Shown here: positions 37,301 to 47,626 of the stretch, piece by piece
Position numbering within the stretch: the stretch's first letter is position 1
How the letters are laid out: each line of letters starts with the position of its first letter
Assembly (NCBI GenBank): GCA_963778375.1
Contig: CAVZTX010000017.1
Coordinates: 50,710 to 114,709 of the forward strand
Length of the DNA: 64,000 nt
DNA from: CAVZTX01 sp963778375
GTDB lineage: Bacteria; Chloroflexota; Ktedonobacteria; Ktedonobacterales; Ktedonobacteraceae
Direction of reading: 5' to 3'
Made by a program: the position numbers and the translations under genes
The notes under the pieces: model-generated
Seen by the model: only the letters and a program-made list of their open reading frames with translations
Told to the model about the DNA's origin: nothing
Databases searched by the model: none

Positions 37301-39777
37301 CGCAGCGCCGCCAATTGCATCTGCTCCCTCGCTGGGTTTGCCGAACGACTTTCCAGCACCGCAATTACACGCATCAATGCAAGCTCCGGTCCCAGGCGGA
37401 TCAAGGCGCTGACGGCCCGGTCAACAATAAACGTGTTTGCATCGCCCAGGCATACGATGAGCGGCTCTACTGCGCTTCCCTCGCGGGTGCCACCAAGGAT
37501 ATTGATCGCCGCCGACCGCAGCCGCCCACTCCTTGTAGGCGTAGCTTGACTCAACTCTGTTGCACGCGGTACCGCTGCATCTCCAAATCGCCCCAGCACA
37601 CGTATCAGCCGTTTGACCTCGGTTTCATGTCCCAGATCATCCACGATATCGCATAGATAATTGAAGAGCAACTGAGGAACCAGCGTATTATTCAGCATAA
37701 CAAACAATTCCTCAATCCCATTCAGCATCAGCAGCGGCACCAACGCTTGATAAATCTCCTGCCCTCCCTCTTCCGCACATCGTGTGAAGACAGTAGCAAA
37801 TCTCCCACGTGTCGCCACATCGCTCACAGCAGCCACCAAAGCCTCCTCTAAACGAGGTGGCAAGACCAACTGTCGCTGAATGCTAGCCTGCGGGGATGTC
37901 CAGGCTACACCGATGCACATCAAACTTAACGCCAACGCCTCCAGCAGATGTACAGGATGATCCATTCCCTGCTCGACAAAACGTTCAGCCAATTCAAGAG
38001 GCTCATCCACCAACCCAGCCCACATCGCAATCGGTGCAATCCATTGCCCCCCAACATTCCCCTCTTGCAAGTTGATATTCGCAAGCAATGCTTCCACAAG
38101 CGTCAAGTGGGATTGTGCCTGCCCATCAAGTGCTAGGAGATATTCCGCTACAAAGTAGTCAGCAATCAACTCATGCCGAAAGCTCAACAGGCCATCTGAA
38201 CCGATACCTATCAATGTTGCCCGCTGCGCAACTTGCAGCAGACGAACCCCATACTCCCGGTCATCTACCCATCTAGCACCTTCAAGAGACGGCACAACAC
38301 TGCCAACCGCACTCTGAGAGCGATACTCATCCAGCCAACCCAGAACCCTCTCGTCAAGCTGGTCAAATCCGTAGGGGCGGGGGAGGTGCTGGGCGGAGTG
38401 GGGGGCCTTGTGCCCGCCCGCTGGTGAGATGATGAAGGGATGAGAAGATGGAGAGATTCTAGCCAGCATGATCCAGGCAATTTCCCCCAACAACAAGCGC
38501 AGGTCTTGCTCCATCTGAATATCTCTATTCCCACCATTCCCATTCTGCCGCCCATTCACCTGACTCTGTCCCTGTCGGATCAAATGCGTCACAAACTCGC
38601 GCAAAAGACGCCCGCGTGTATCAATCTGCTTTCCACGCTCAACACCAATCCCATCAATAACCTGCATAAACGCAAAAAACAACAGAGGATTGGCACACTG
38701 AAATCGCAAACGGCTATGCTCAATCACGTCCATGATCTGGCCCGCTGTATGTTGCCAGCGCTTGCCAGGTTCCTGTTCTTCAATGTAGCGCTCGATAAAG
38801 CTCCGCATTTGTTCCAATGAAAGTGGCGAGATCACTGCATGCGCGACAAGATGCTCAGCCACCAATTGCGCAAGCTGCGGCTGCTCGCGAGAATCCACTT
38901 CGCGGCCCGTTATCACCAACCGATTCGAGGTCTGCCCCAACAGTCTAGCAAATTCCGTACAAACCCCGGGAAGATATCCAGGGTCAAGCTTGTCCAAACC
39001 GTCACACAGAAACACCAGCCGACCTTGCTTCACCAACTTTGACAGATAAGGCTGCAGCCGGTGTATGCCTGGTAGATCAGCGGCAGAAAGGAAGTCAAGC
39101 AATGGAGCTTCTGCCACCTCTCCCTGCGAGGATCTCCGCATTTCAAGGAAGAGATTATAGTTCTCCAGCGGAACATAGATAGGAACCTTCTCTCGACCGG
39201 AAACTAACTCCCGCCGTCGCTGCAATAAGTGATATCGGTACAAATACAGAGCCACCGTTTTGCCCGCTCCCGGCTCGCCAAGCAATAACAAATGCGCATT
39301 TCGCTGCTGTGCCAGACCTGGAAATGACAAATTCTGTCTAGCATTGTGAATAGTAGGATCAGGATTTTCTTGGTAATAGGTCGTACTCGTTTCATACAAA
39401 GCAGGCCAGCTATTGAGCGGAGTATATAACCTGCGATAAAGCTCCTGTTCCTTTTGCACCTCCCGCACATATGCAGAGATCGCCCGGGGCATAGCAATCA
39501 CCTGGGCAACAATAAACACCACAACCACCTCAGCAACAAACGGAACAAATACCAGCAGCGGACTATGCCCAGGAATAGCCAGCAAAGATGCGAGACTATG
39601 CGATGGTCCAGTGAGCCATAGCACAACTACCTCAATACAGGTGATTATTATGGCTATAAGAATGGCTAGAAGTATATTACGAATAACGCGAGATGCAGCA
39701 CTGTTAGTATTTGAGCGACGATATATGGTATCTCTATTCGTATTGGCAGGGGTTAGCGGGGATTGCTCTTCTCTCAT
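34399..39777 (-). CDS. Membrane-anchored NACHT NTPase with HEAT-repeat array and C-terminal coiled coil
   Basis: About 1792 residues from the ATG at 39777; a GTG at 39837 lacks a binding site. Order: two membrane segments (about 30-55 and 75-97), then a NACHT NTPase with P-loop LLGEPGAGKTVALYL and Walker B LVFLCDGLDKL. A helical region follows, then about 25-30 HEAT/PBS-lyase-like repeats from about residue 690 to 1600. The last 110 residues form a coiled coil rich in Gln/Glu. NACHT proteins are STAND switches that sense a ligand and oligomerise, and several families defend against phage. Here the membrane anchor and the absence of a recognisable nuclease or protease effector are unusual. A role in signalling or defence is inferred only. 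Confidence 0.85.
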   Translation of the reverse strand: MREEQSPLTPANTNRDTIYRRSNTNSAASRVIRNILLAILIAIIITCIEVVVLWLTGPSHSLASLLAIPGHSPLLVFVPFVAEVVVVFIVAQVIAMPRAISAYVREVQKEQELYRRLYTPLNSWPALYETSTTYYQENPDPTIHNARQNLSFPGLAQQRNAHLLLLGEPGAGKTVALYLYRYHLLQRRRELVSGREKVPIYVPLENYNLFLEMRRSSQGEVAEAPLLDFLSAADLPGIHRLQPYLSKLVKQGRLVFLCDGLDKLDPGYLPGVCTEFARLLGQTSNRLVITGREVDSREQPQLAQLVAEHLVAHAVISPLSLEQMRSFIERYIEEQEPGKRWQHTAGQIMDVIEHSRLRFQCANPLLFFAFMQVIDGIGVERGKQIDTRGRLLREFVTHLIRQGQSQVNGRQNGNGGNRDIQMEQDLRLLLGEIAWIMLARISPSSHPFIISPAGGHKAPHSAQHLPRPYGFDQLDERVLGWLDEYRSQSAVGSVVPSLEGARWVDDREYGVRLLQVAQRATLIGIGSDGLLSFRHELIADYFVAEYLLALDGQAQSHLTLVEALLANINLQEGNVGGQWIAPIAMWAGLVDEPLELAERFVEQGMDHPVHLLEALALSLMCIGVAWTSPQASIQRQLVLPPRLEEALVAAVSDVATRGRFATVFTRCAEEGGQEIYQALVPLLMLNGIEELFVMLNNTLVPQLLFNYLCDIVDDLGHETEVKRLIRVLGRFGDAAVPRATELSQATPTRSGRLRSAAINILGGTREGSAVEPLIVCLGDANTFIVDRAVSALIRLGPELALMRVIAVLESRSANPAREQMQLAALRILERYLDGTNAAWQLTPPQHQHILEAMLPVLAGNYPPQVQQRASDILVRQGSVAGGREGGEKTVEMLVQKLASEDEAVARNVVRMLKEIGPVATPALLMQLGTQSPEVVRIYIVEVLGAVRDQQALPQLLRLVADPSLMVQQQVANALRTYAPESIPGLINLVLHGESEAVASRAEQILGDIGEQVVRPVIQALFPVVPERTSLLVHVLEHVQEPQAIPALISLLEMPHVEQPLAIAVVHALGQFRDKRVVQPLLNTLANTQPLIYEVAINALSNLGEIALDRLIAALDVEQITAVTPRVQRALLGMIDFPGERLLAAVARGSDAQARNIMDVFLSKGSEAAQLLVAHLFNEDMRVRGYVRQTLARMNGRVIVPALLDVLNAPSPAWRSAVAELLLKHPQEAIPPLVGLLSEYERGDAAQDILLQFGPVILPALVSGLDDLNSRTQERSQYIVVTLVQRTPEVLSSVVQLFHLSLPSRAREALLDVLTRDLVDVSIPALLEGLEDAHLVGDVSEALVRLVHKHDKNSEVVMRGLLEGLCNEDRRHGAEIVLIDIGAEAVPVVGELITDPDDLVAQAAQNILSQIGVPAFPFIWAAHSDMSNLARRTAALNVFHGMSTMVIKDELVKLLTSDDSQDITMALTLLLERIHDEAAQPDVDQEMIPALLEYVQTHADERASLRIIALLLLLGWGTIIDAMTQVLYDYPNHQERLVQAFLLLGEEAGDALVEILRDPDAPPKLHAEVAGVLGMLTQHADVSQYASTIGNYGLWAGRSTGRTTLLEPEQLAIALRALGGLLAGGHWNIARLQELRRVSKEGSAERELYDILLGWRYSPRIQALENELKAEREEHEKNLQDFTQQLLLKQVQIREMEMELEQLQEEHSARGAELDRTTREKESLQDLVHQHVQDKESLQDDLQYARQQNQALRQTLQQVTQRRDALEAQNEQLRGFSERLEEELNNLRGPRKK

Positions 39778-39959
39778 TCCACTATACGTCCCTTTCGCAG
39801 GTTTTGCATGTCGGTGGTCAGAGACAGTATATCGCACTCACTCTATTTCAACAAGCACCGGACTCGACGTTACGGGCTTCTCAAAGTGGTGGGAGAAAAG
39901 ACGAGTCATAGTAGAATGAAGTATGAGCACTCATAGGAGAGACTCGTAGGACTAACACA

Positions 39960-41090
39960 CTGCTAAGAAGTCAAGGAAAGCCAGGACGGACAGCAGCACT
40001 GCTCGTGTATGCCGTTGCCACCAGTTGGTGGATGGGCGGGCAGCCGAGGAAAGCGGTATGAGCTGGCAGCTTGTTGCTGCTGCTGGTGCTGGCGAAACTA
40101 GCGGGCATGAAGAGCCTGCTGGGGGCCAGCGAATGGGTTGAGCATCAGGAGCATGCTGCGCGAGGTCTGCCTGCCATGGAAACGGATGCCTTGTGCCAAT
40201 ACCTATAGGTATGCCCTAGCTCATCTGGACAGTCAGCAGGTCAATGCAGACTTGGCAGCTTGGTTTGTGCGACAAGCGAAAGAAAAGCGGTCTGCCGAAG
40301 GAAGAGAGACAGAAGCAGCCCAGCCCAGTCGCATCTGGCGAACGATGGCAAAGCGTCAAAGGACGGGGAAGCAGATGTATGGCGGGGAGAATCCGCAACA
40401 GCATCTGCTGCATGTCATGAAGTGCAAACAGGCATTGTCTTAGAGCAGTGTCCCATGGCGAGAAGTGCAACGAAGTGAGTGCCTCAAACCCTTGCTCACT
40501 GAAGTGTTGTGCAAGGGGCGCATTCTGACGACGGATGCAGCTCAGAGCTACCACGAGTTGGGCGTCTAGTCAAGCGGGCGGAGGGGACGTGATCCTCATC
40601 GTGAAAGACAATACCCCGGCCACACGGGCTGATCTAGAACTCTTTTTTGAAGATCCACAAGCCGACCGCAGCACGTGGCACTCTTTTGAACAGATAGAGA
40701 AAGGTCATGGACGTGGAGCGTCGTCACATCCTACCAGTCCCGATCTCAATGAGTTTCTCGACCGCGAGTGGGGTGAGGTGGGACAAGTCTTCGGGTGCAA
40801 CGCGAACGCACTAGCAAAGAGAAACACAGCGTGGAAGTGATCTATGGCTGGACGACTCTGTCCCGACAGCACTGTCTGCCGAACGCCTTCTCGGCTTGAA
40901 CCGAGCGCATAGGGCCGTGGAGAATTGACCCACTGGCCGCGATGCCACCAGGGAGAGGATGGCTGTAGCGTGCGTCTGGATCCGGTAGCAGAAATGAGGC
41001 GGAACTCAACACAGTAGTGCTAACCTTGATGGATAAGCACCACGTCACCAACGAGGCCAGCCAACTGCGCCGATCAAGGCTCAACAGCGT
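39960..41090 (+). pseudogene. ISAs1-family transposase remnant
   Basis: Homology to ISAs1 (H-repeat-like) transposases runs through the region in shifting frames: LLRSQGKPGRTAALLVYAVA, LAKLAGMKSLLGASEWVEHQ, YGGENPQQHLLHV, GGDVILIVKDNTPATRADLE, FFEDPQADRSTWHSFEQIEK and EVIYGWTTLS. A stop codon near 40070 and several frameshifts make it inactive. Between 39838 and 39960 I see only the promoter region of the NACHT gene. From 41090 to 41206 there is no feature. Confidence 0.85.
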
Positions 41091-41206
41091 GAGGACTAGA
41101 AAGGATGAAGGAAAAGAAAAAGAAAAGAGAAGGTCGACGTCTACCAGTTACGAACTTCCTTAAACAGATCGAGAAGAATCCTCCGTTCAAAACTGATCAA
41201 CGACGT

Positions 41207-43075
41207 TTAAAGGCACCCGCTAAACACCTTCTTAAACATATCTCCAAAATGGGAATCCAACGGCGAAACGGTACGATTTAGTGGTGTTACCACCAATGCA
41301 TCAACACCCGGCTCCGAATGGAACCGCGCAACGTGATACGTCACATGATTAGCATCCAGCAGCCTTAATATTCCTGGATGCAGATCATCATGCCCTACCA
41401 ACGTAAGTATACTGGGACGATCAGCATGAAATACAGCCCGGACTTCCGCAGGGATGCGACCGTTTAGCTCCGTCACAACAACCGCTCCATCAGTCTCGAA
41501 TGTAATCGGATCACCAAACCATCCCGTCGCCCAACCATAATGAATATGCTCCTGCTGCAAATACTGAATGATTGGATTCAAATTCGTCGGATTGGCAGCA
41601 ACGCAACCAGTACCCTGAAATGTATACGACGGATCAGCATCTGCATATGCGACCCCCTGCGCAATGAAATAGGGAATCAACACAAGCATAGCCAGCAGGA
41701 CAGGCACAAACCCTGACATGATACGCTGTGGCAAGCTCTTTGTTTCCTGGTAAGAGTACCCCTGCCGACCTTCCTTTGTCATCAACAAAGGAATGCACAA
41801 GGTAGCAGCAATAACGAATGGCAGACCAACAACCAACGGCACAACATAGCGTCCTACCGTATCCCAGGGACCGCAACCAGCAACGAGTCCAATCACAGAG
41901 ATGGAGGCAACACAAAAGATGAGCGATGTACTTAAGAAGAAAACCAATGGAAGCAATGTAAGCCGCCGCATGCGCACGAGCAACGATTGCCGCCAGAAAA
42001 CAGAAAGCGCAACACATCCAGTGCACACGACGAGGCAACACACACTTACCACTAACCCAAACGTGAAGAGGTGTGGATTGGCGAGAGTGACATCAGGCTG
42101 CGTTGGCAATGCTCCACCTAGGACGCGTGGTGCCAGGCACGTCCTATAGAGATGCTGCACTTCTAGAATAGTATGGAGACGACCTTGAGGCGTTGGCCCT
42201 CCATTGTGAAAGATATAGGCAATATTCGCCCACGAATGATTGGCTCCCCAATAAATAGCAGGAGCAAAGCCAACAAGACCGGTAGGAATAGCTGTCACAA
42301 CAAGGAGTGCCTCCTTGAGCACAGTCAAGCGCGACCGTACGCCCTTTACTAGTTGCGTAGCCAGATACCAACCAATCCACAGCGCAATGGCGGCAACCGC
42401 GTAAATAACGAGTGGATCTACCCACAAACCTAGCCCAATCAGAAAACCAATGCCCGCCCAACGCAGTGCCAGCTCTCTAGCAGACGCCCCTGCTTGCCAG
42501 CGCTGCGTCAGGCGCAAGGCACAATACAAGAGCCACAGCATGAGCGTAAGTATTTCAACATATCCACCCTTGGCACGCATCTCCTCCACCATATCGTAGA
42601 GAGGAGGGAATGCAGCCACAAGCGTGGCAATGGTCATAAAGAGCCTTTTAGCCCGAGGTGATAAAGATGCTGCCTCTGCCAGTGCTGCCGAAAAACGCCA
42701 TGTGAGGTAAACCAGAGCGAACGAGATGAGTATAGGTTCAGCGCGGAACGCCCACACCGTGGGACCGGTAAACAGAAAGATAAATGCTATGAAATAAGCC
42801 TCCAGGCTTCCCATGTAGGGCTGATCATAGTAATAGATCGGTCGTTCGCCATGCAGGATATGCTCAGCCTGTAATCCCACCATGGCTTCATCACCTGCAA
42901 TGACCCCATGCGTATGGATCGTCAACCATATACGTAGAATTAACGTTAGCAAAAGGCATGCCCATAAAGGTGACCATAGATAGCTCAACCAATGCCATTT
43001 TTGACGCTCTATCCCAGGAGGAGAAATACCCTTCGATGACTCCACATCAGGCGTTGACATGGCTGTATCGCTCAT
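41207..43075 (-). CDS. GT-C type membrane glycosyltransferase (ArnT/PMT-like)
   Basis: 622 residues with about eleven membrane segments. The first extracytoplasmic loop has GDEAMVGLQAEHIL, the Asp-Glu motif of GT-C enzymes that use lipid-phosphate sugars, followed by YYYDQPYMGSLEAY. The last 130 residues form an outer domain. Such enzymes transfer a sugar from a polyprenyl-phosphate donor to envelope glycans or proteins. Acceptor and donor are unknown. It stands alone between IS debris and the NB-ARC gene and reads away from the latter's terminus. Confidence 0.85.
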   Translation of the reverse strand: MSDTAMSTPDVESSKGISPPGIERQKWHWLSYLWSPLWACLLLTLILRIWLTIHTHGVIAGDEAMVGLQAEHILHGERPIYYYDQPYMGSLEAYFIAFIFLFTGPTVWAFRAEPILISFALVYLTWRFSAALAEAASLSPRAKRLFMTIATLVAAFPPLYDMVEEMRAKGGYVEILTLMLWLLYCALRLTQRWQAGASARELALRWAGIGFLIGLGLWVDPLVIYAVAAIALWIGWYLATQLVKGVRSRLTVLKEALLVVTAIPTGLVGFAPAIYWGANHSWANIAYIFHNGGPTPQGRLHTILEVQHLYRTCLAPRVLGGALPTQPDVTLANPHLFTFGLVVSVCCLVVCTGCVALSVFWRQSLLVRMRRLTLLPLVFFLSTSLIFCVASISVIGLVAGCGPWDTVGRYVVPLVVGLPFVIAATLCIPLLMTKEGRQGYSYQETKSLPQRIMSGFVPVLLAMLVLIPYFIAQGVAYADADPSYTFQGTGCVAANPTNLNPIIQYLQQEHIHYGWATGWFGDPITFETDGAVVVTELNGRIPAEVRAVFHADRPSILTLVGHDDLHPGILRLLDANHVTYHVARFHSEPGVDALVVTPLNRTVSPLDSHFGDMFKKVFSGCL

Positions 43076-43197
43076 CTACACCCTCTTTCGTACTATGTCC
43101 AAATCCAGAGTTCCAGGACACAATCATATCAATTCACATAGTCGAAAGCAAGCAGTACAACCGAAAAGGCAAGGCTTTTTAATGTACCCGAATAGCC

Positions 43198-45719
43198 TCA
43201 AAAGTGAGCCAAACTATTGGATTGTTCTTTTGGAATTAGCCCTTCACGCAAGGCCTGTTCTACGATTTGAGAAGCTTGCGGCTCAATTCGAGCTAATAAT
43301 TCAGCAAATTGTTCCTCGCCAATTTCTTTTTGTAGTCTTTCTATGGAGCGCCGGGGCTGACCACTATCTGGACTTCTTACCTCTTTAAGGATAAACTCTG
43401 CAAGCAGGAAAAAGGCTAGAGCAGTATCATAACGCTCCTTATCAAAATAGAGTGCGCCAATATTTTGCAATGTCCAGCCCTCCCCTCTACGATCTTGCAC
43501 TTCTTTGCGTATCAATAAAGCTTGCTCGAAGTACTTCTGTGCGCTCTCTTGTTGTCCATGATCAGCATAAAGGCGACCCAAATTGTGGAGTGTCCAACCC
43601 TCTCCTCTACGATCCCCTACCTCTCTGCTTATGCTTAATGCTTGTTCTAGGTACTTCAGCGCTTGCTCTTCCGGCAGTTGGTCGTCACGGGTTATACCGA
43701 GACTATTCAGTATTCTCCCTTCTCCTCGCCGATCTCCTACCTCCCTAATTATACGCAAGGCCTCCTCAAAGTATTTCTGTGCCTCCTCCCTCTGCCCTAA
43801 CATGTTGTAAACTCGGCCAAGATTACTAAGTGTCTTGCCTTCTCCTTTACGATGCTTTAACTCTCTACTTATACTTAATGCCTCCTCAAGATATCCCTGA
43901 GCTCGCTCCTTTTCTCCTATATCGCCATAAACTATCCCCAGATCATTGAGCGTTCTGCTTACTCCCACACGATCACCGACTTCCTTGTCTAACTTCAATG
44001 CATTCTGATAGTAGGACTGGGCTATCTCCATCTGCCCTAGAACTCTATAGATATCACCAAGATTGTTATAAATGCGTGCGGCTTCCGAATGCTCTGGATG
44101 CCATTTCTCTAAAGGCAATAGCAGTTCACACAATTCTAGTAGAATCGCATTACTTCCCCAGCGTTTGAGATTAAAGAAGATCGCCTCGCGTTCTATAAGA
44201 TTGTAGGCCTCTCTCCACTGCTCAGCCTGACAGTAGTGCCAAATAGCCTCTATAAAAGGGTGGATATCGCTAATACGCTTTCGCTGTTCTCGTGGAGGAC
44301 AACTACTGGCTTCCTGGCGCAAATAGTACTCGGCAGCTCTGGCATGCGTTTTTTGCAAAACTCGTAGGTTAGCCTCTTGATCATCCTCAACAAAGTGTCC
44401 TCGTGCATAACTGGCAACGATAGCATGCAGTTGGTAGCGACCCTTTCCTATTCTTGTAGCAAATGTTGGGCAAGTAACCTCTCAAGAGCAGAATGCATTA
44501 GAGCCATTGTTAATCCAGCACTGAAGTCTACAAGAGCCTGAGCGGCACTTAAAGGCATCGCCTCACGGTAGACAGAGAAGGTTACTAGCAACTTGCGTTG
44601 CGGTTGATTGAGTCGTTGCATATAAATATAGTCAAGGAGATTATGAGCAATATCCCCCACCCAGAGTTTTGCATAGATAGGATTTTTGAAAAAAGCATCA
44701 AGACTTATATGATAATCGCGTAGGAGGGACGCTAAAAGAATTAATGCCAAGGCATGACCTTCACAATATTTTACAGCAATACGTAACTCTGCATCTGTTG
44801 CCTTAACCCCCTGCCTCTGTAGTAGTGCAATTCCTTCAGCAGACTCCAAGCCTTTCACCTGGTACTCCTGCAGATAAATTGTAGAAAACTTAGAGGTCCC
44901 TTGAGGCAAGAAAGGACTAGTGAGTAGTACTCTAGAAGTACACTGTTTTCTATTAATTGCATCTATCCATTCACCAATGCCTGGTCGGCTTGTTAGAGCA
45001 CGTCCTGTTTGAGCATCAAGCAGATTCTCAAATTGATCTAGAATGATTAGCCTCGACTGATTAGCGATATTCAGCACTTTAAAGAGGGCCGTAGCCTGGT
45101 TCAAAGGAGTAAGGCTTTCAAAATCTGGTAGAGGTTTTCTTAAGGCTTTAAAGAGGGTACCAGCTAAATCTGCCATCGTAACCGAAGCATCAATCTTAAG
45201 CCAAAGGCACTCATCTGTAAAAAGCCTACTGCCAGCCTCACGCTGCTTTTCAGCATAGTGATAGATTAATGCAGCAAGGGTAGATTTACCAATACCACCG
45301 ATTCCTGTTAATGCAATAGCTGTTACATCAGCTTGGTTTAACTTAGCATAAACTTCCTTGACGACTTTTTCACGTTGCTGGATGGTACTAGAATAGGTAG
45401 GTGGAGGTAATCCCAAGATTACACGAGATGTAGCTTTACCATTTGATTGCTCAGGTGCGATGGTTTCTTCAATACTCCTGGAAGGATAATAGAATGATAT
45501 AAGCACTTGGAGAGAGAGAATAACCAGACCAGAAATAGCCAGGGCTATAGACAATATGACAGATATAGGGACACAGGGCCACTGACTATACACAGCCACA
45601 ATGACGATATCTATGGCAACAATAAGGAATATAATGGCAGCAATAATCAGACGTTCTAAAGGAACTCGCCTAGGTCTTTGTAGTTTGTTAGATCGTCGTT
45701 CTTGCCATTGTGTTGCCAT
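43198..45719 (-). pseudogene. Membrane-anchored NB-ARC/STAND ATPase with TPR repeats, one frameshift
   Basis: About 840 residues when joined. It begins with two membrane segments (about 24-75), then a STAND ATPase with P-loop GIGGIGKSTLAALIY, acidic Walker B LIILDQFENLL and a helical/winged-helix part to about 420. The first frame ends LAQHLLQE at 44448. The continuation IGKGRYQLHAIVASYARGHF is in another frame and leads to six TPR units of about 40 residues (ALSISREVGDRRGEG-like repeats). Losing one A in an AAA run near 44452 explains the break. TPR-STAND proteins are often sensors that trigger an effector; no effector domain is seen here. If the frameshift is a sequencing error, the gene is intact. 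Confidence 0.8.
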
Positions 45720-45886
45720 GTAAGATACCTCTCTTTGCTAAAAGTAGCCTGCTATATGTTAATCAGAGGATAACATGACATAGTAAAAAATGAACACTCA
45801 CTATAACAATCTACGCAGGACATATCATAAAATCCAAAGCACTACAAATTCAAACCTCACTATTATATACGATAATTTGTTTCTCT

Positions 45887-47415
45887 CTAAATCTCAAAAA
45901 TATATTGTAAAATATCTTCTTGTTGAATTATATCATAGGCCTCTTGCTTCTGTCCTGCTTGTAATTTATGCCAGACGGCCTCTATTAACATCTGAACATC
46001 TTTATTATGTCGTTGTTGTTGTCCTGAATAGGGACGTATTAGCGCAAAATAATACTGTGCGGCTCTGCTATGCAATGCTTGTAAAGTATTACTATTGGCT
46101 TGCAAGAGACTTTCATCAAAATGATATTGGGCAAAGTCAGCAACAATAGCAGGGAGTTGATAATGACCTACTTCACTGACATGCTCTAACAGATGCTGCC
46201 GAGTCAATTTTAGGCGGGCAGTTAATATTTGATCCTTAGGTATTGTATCAGTAATGAGGGCTTCGGCAGACTCTAATGGAACAGGTTTACGATAAACAGC
46301 GAAAGCTAGTAGTAGTTTTCGCTGTATGTTGTCTAGTCGCTGATAGGTAAATTAAAGATAGTTATCAGCAATGTATACTGTCCAGATGGGAGCATAAGTG
46401 GAGTACTCCAGAAAAGTTGCCAAGTAGATATTATAGTCTCGTAGAACTCTAACTAATTGTGCTAGTGCTCCTGGGTGGCCATTACAATGTTTTACTACTC
46501 TACGTATATATTCTTCTGTTGCAAGCGCTCCTTGCTTCTGCACTAGTTCTACACACTCAACAACTTCTAAAACTCTAACATAATATACCTTGATATACGT
46601 GAGAGTAAGATTATAGGTTAACTGAGAAAAAGGACAATCTGTAAGCAGAACTCGCCACTTACATGGCTGACTATTAAGTGCGTAGAGACATTAGCTGAAA
46701 CCAGGACGATAAACAAGTGCCTCGACTGTTTGTATATACAATGGGTATTTAAAATCTAAAATCAGAGTAGGGCTTTTTTGGTCTCAGCGAGTAAATTAAA
46801 AAGCTCCTCTGCTTGGTTTTGTGAAGAAAGACTAGCAAAATCTGGTAATGGCTTCTTCTGAAGCCTATAAAGTTGTCCAGCTAGACTGGATAAAGTCACA
46901 TCAGCATCTACATTAAGACGGATAGTTTCAGCTTCAAATAACTCACTACCAGCACGACGCTGTCCTTCTGCATAGTCATGGATGAGTGCAACAAGGGTAG
47001 ATTTGCCAATAAAGCTTATGCCACTCATTACAAGGGTTGTGGTTCTAGAGCTACTTAGCATCTCACACACTTCCTTAACTGTACTCTCAAGTTGAACAGT
47101 TATGGAAACAATATGCAACTCACGCAGTTAGACACCACGATAGGTAGCGGCACTAGCAGGTACAGATGTACTGGATCCAATAGGAAAATGCCATTGGAGG
47201 ACAACCGAAATAGATACAAGTCCGGTAAAGGATAAAGTTATAATAGTGGATCAGGAACCATGGACAACATTCAGAACATTCAATATACCGATAACAATGC
47301 CAATAGTGAAAAGAGTGACTGTAGTAACAACTAGTACTAAGCGCAAATTGACTAGGCGTCTATGTCTCTGTCTATGTCTCCTATGAGGACGCCTACCTTG
47401 CACTTGTATTGCCAT
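45887..47415 (-). pseudogene. Decayed tandem paralogue of the NB-ARC/STAND gene
   Basis: Pieces of the same protein as the neighbour appear in order and in different frames. At 47415 there is an N-terminal basic segment plus membrane helix (MAIQVQGRRPHRRHRQ). At 47118-46762 there is a P-loop GISFIGKSTLVALIH with KKPLPDFASL. At 46543-46352 there is VVKHCNGHPGALAQLVRVLR. At 46207-45887 there is the winged-helix end RQHLLEHVSEVGHYQLPAIV. The TPR part is missing. The region is AT-rich with many stops. It records a tandem duplication followed by decay of one copy. Confidence 0.8.
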
Positions 47416-47626
47416 ACCACAAAGTCTCTCACTACTGTTGTTAGAATTGGAAATATTATACTATGCCTAAATGCGAATTGATAGAGGAATATTGATCAAT
47501 TAGATTCAGAAAACCAAACAAAAGATAGCAGTTTTGCATGCATAAATCGCATGCTCACCTCAAACGGCAATGGAAACACTTGCGTGAAACATCAAAAGGA
47601 GTATAATCAAAACAGCACAAAGTTTC

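Noticed and set aside
34929..38820. Many short plus-strand frames opposite the NACHT-HEAT gene
   Set aside because: Shadows of a long real coding region.
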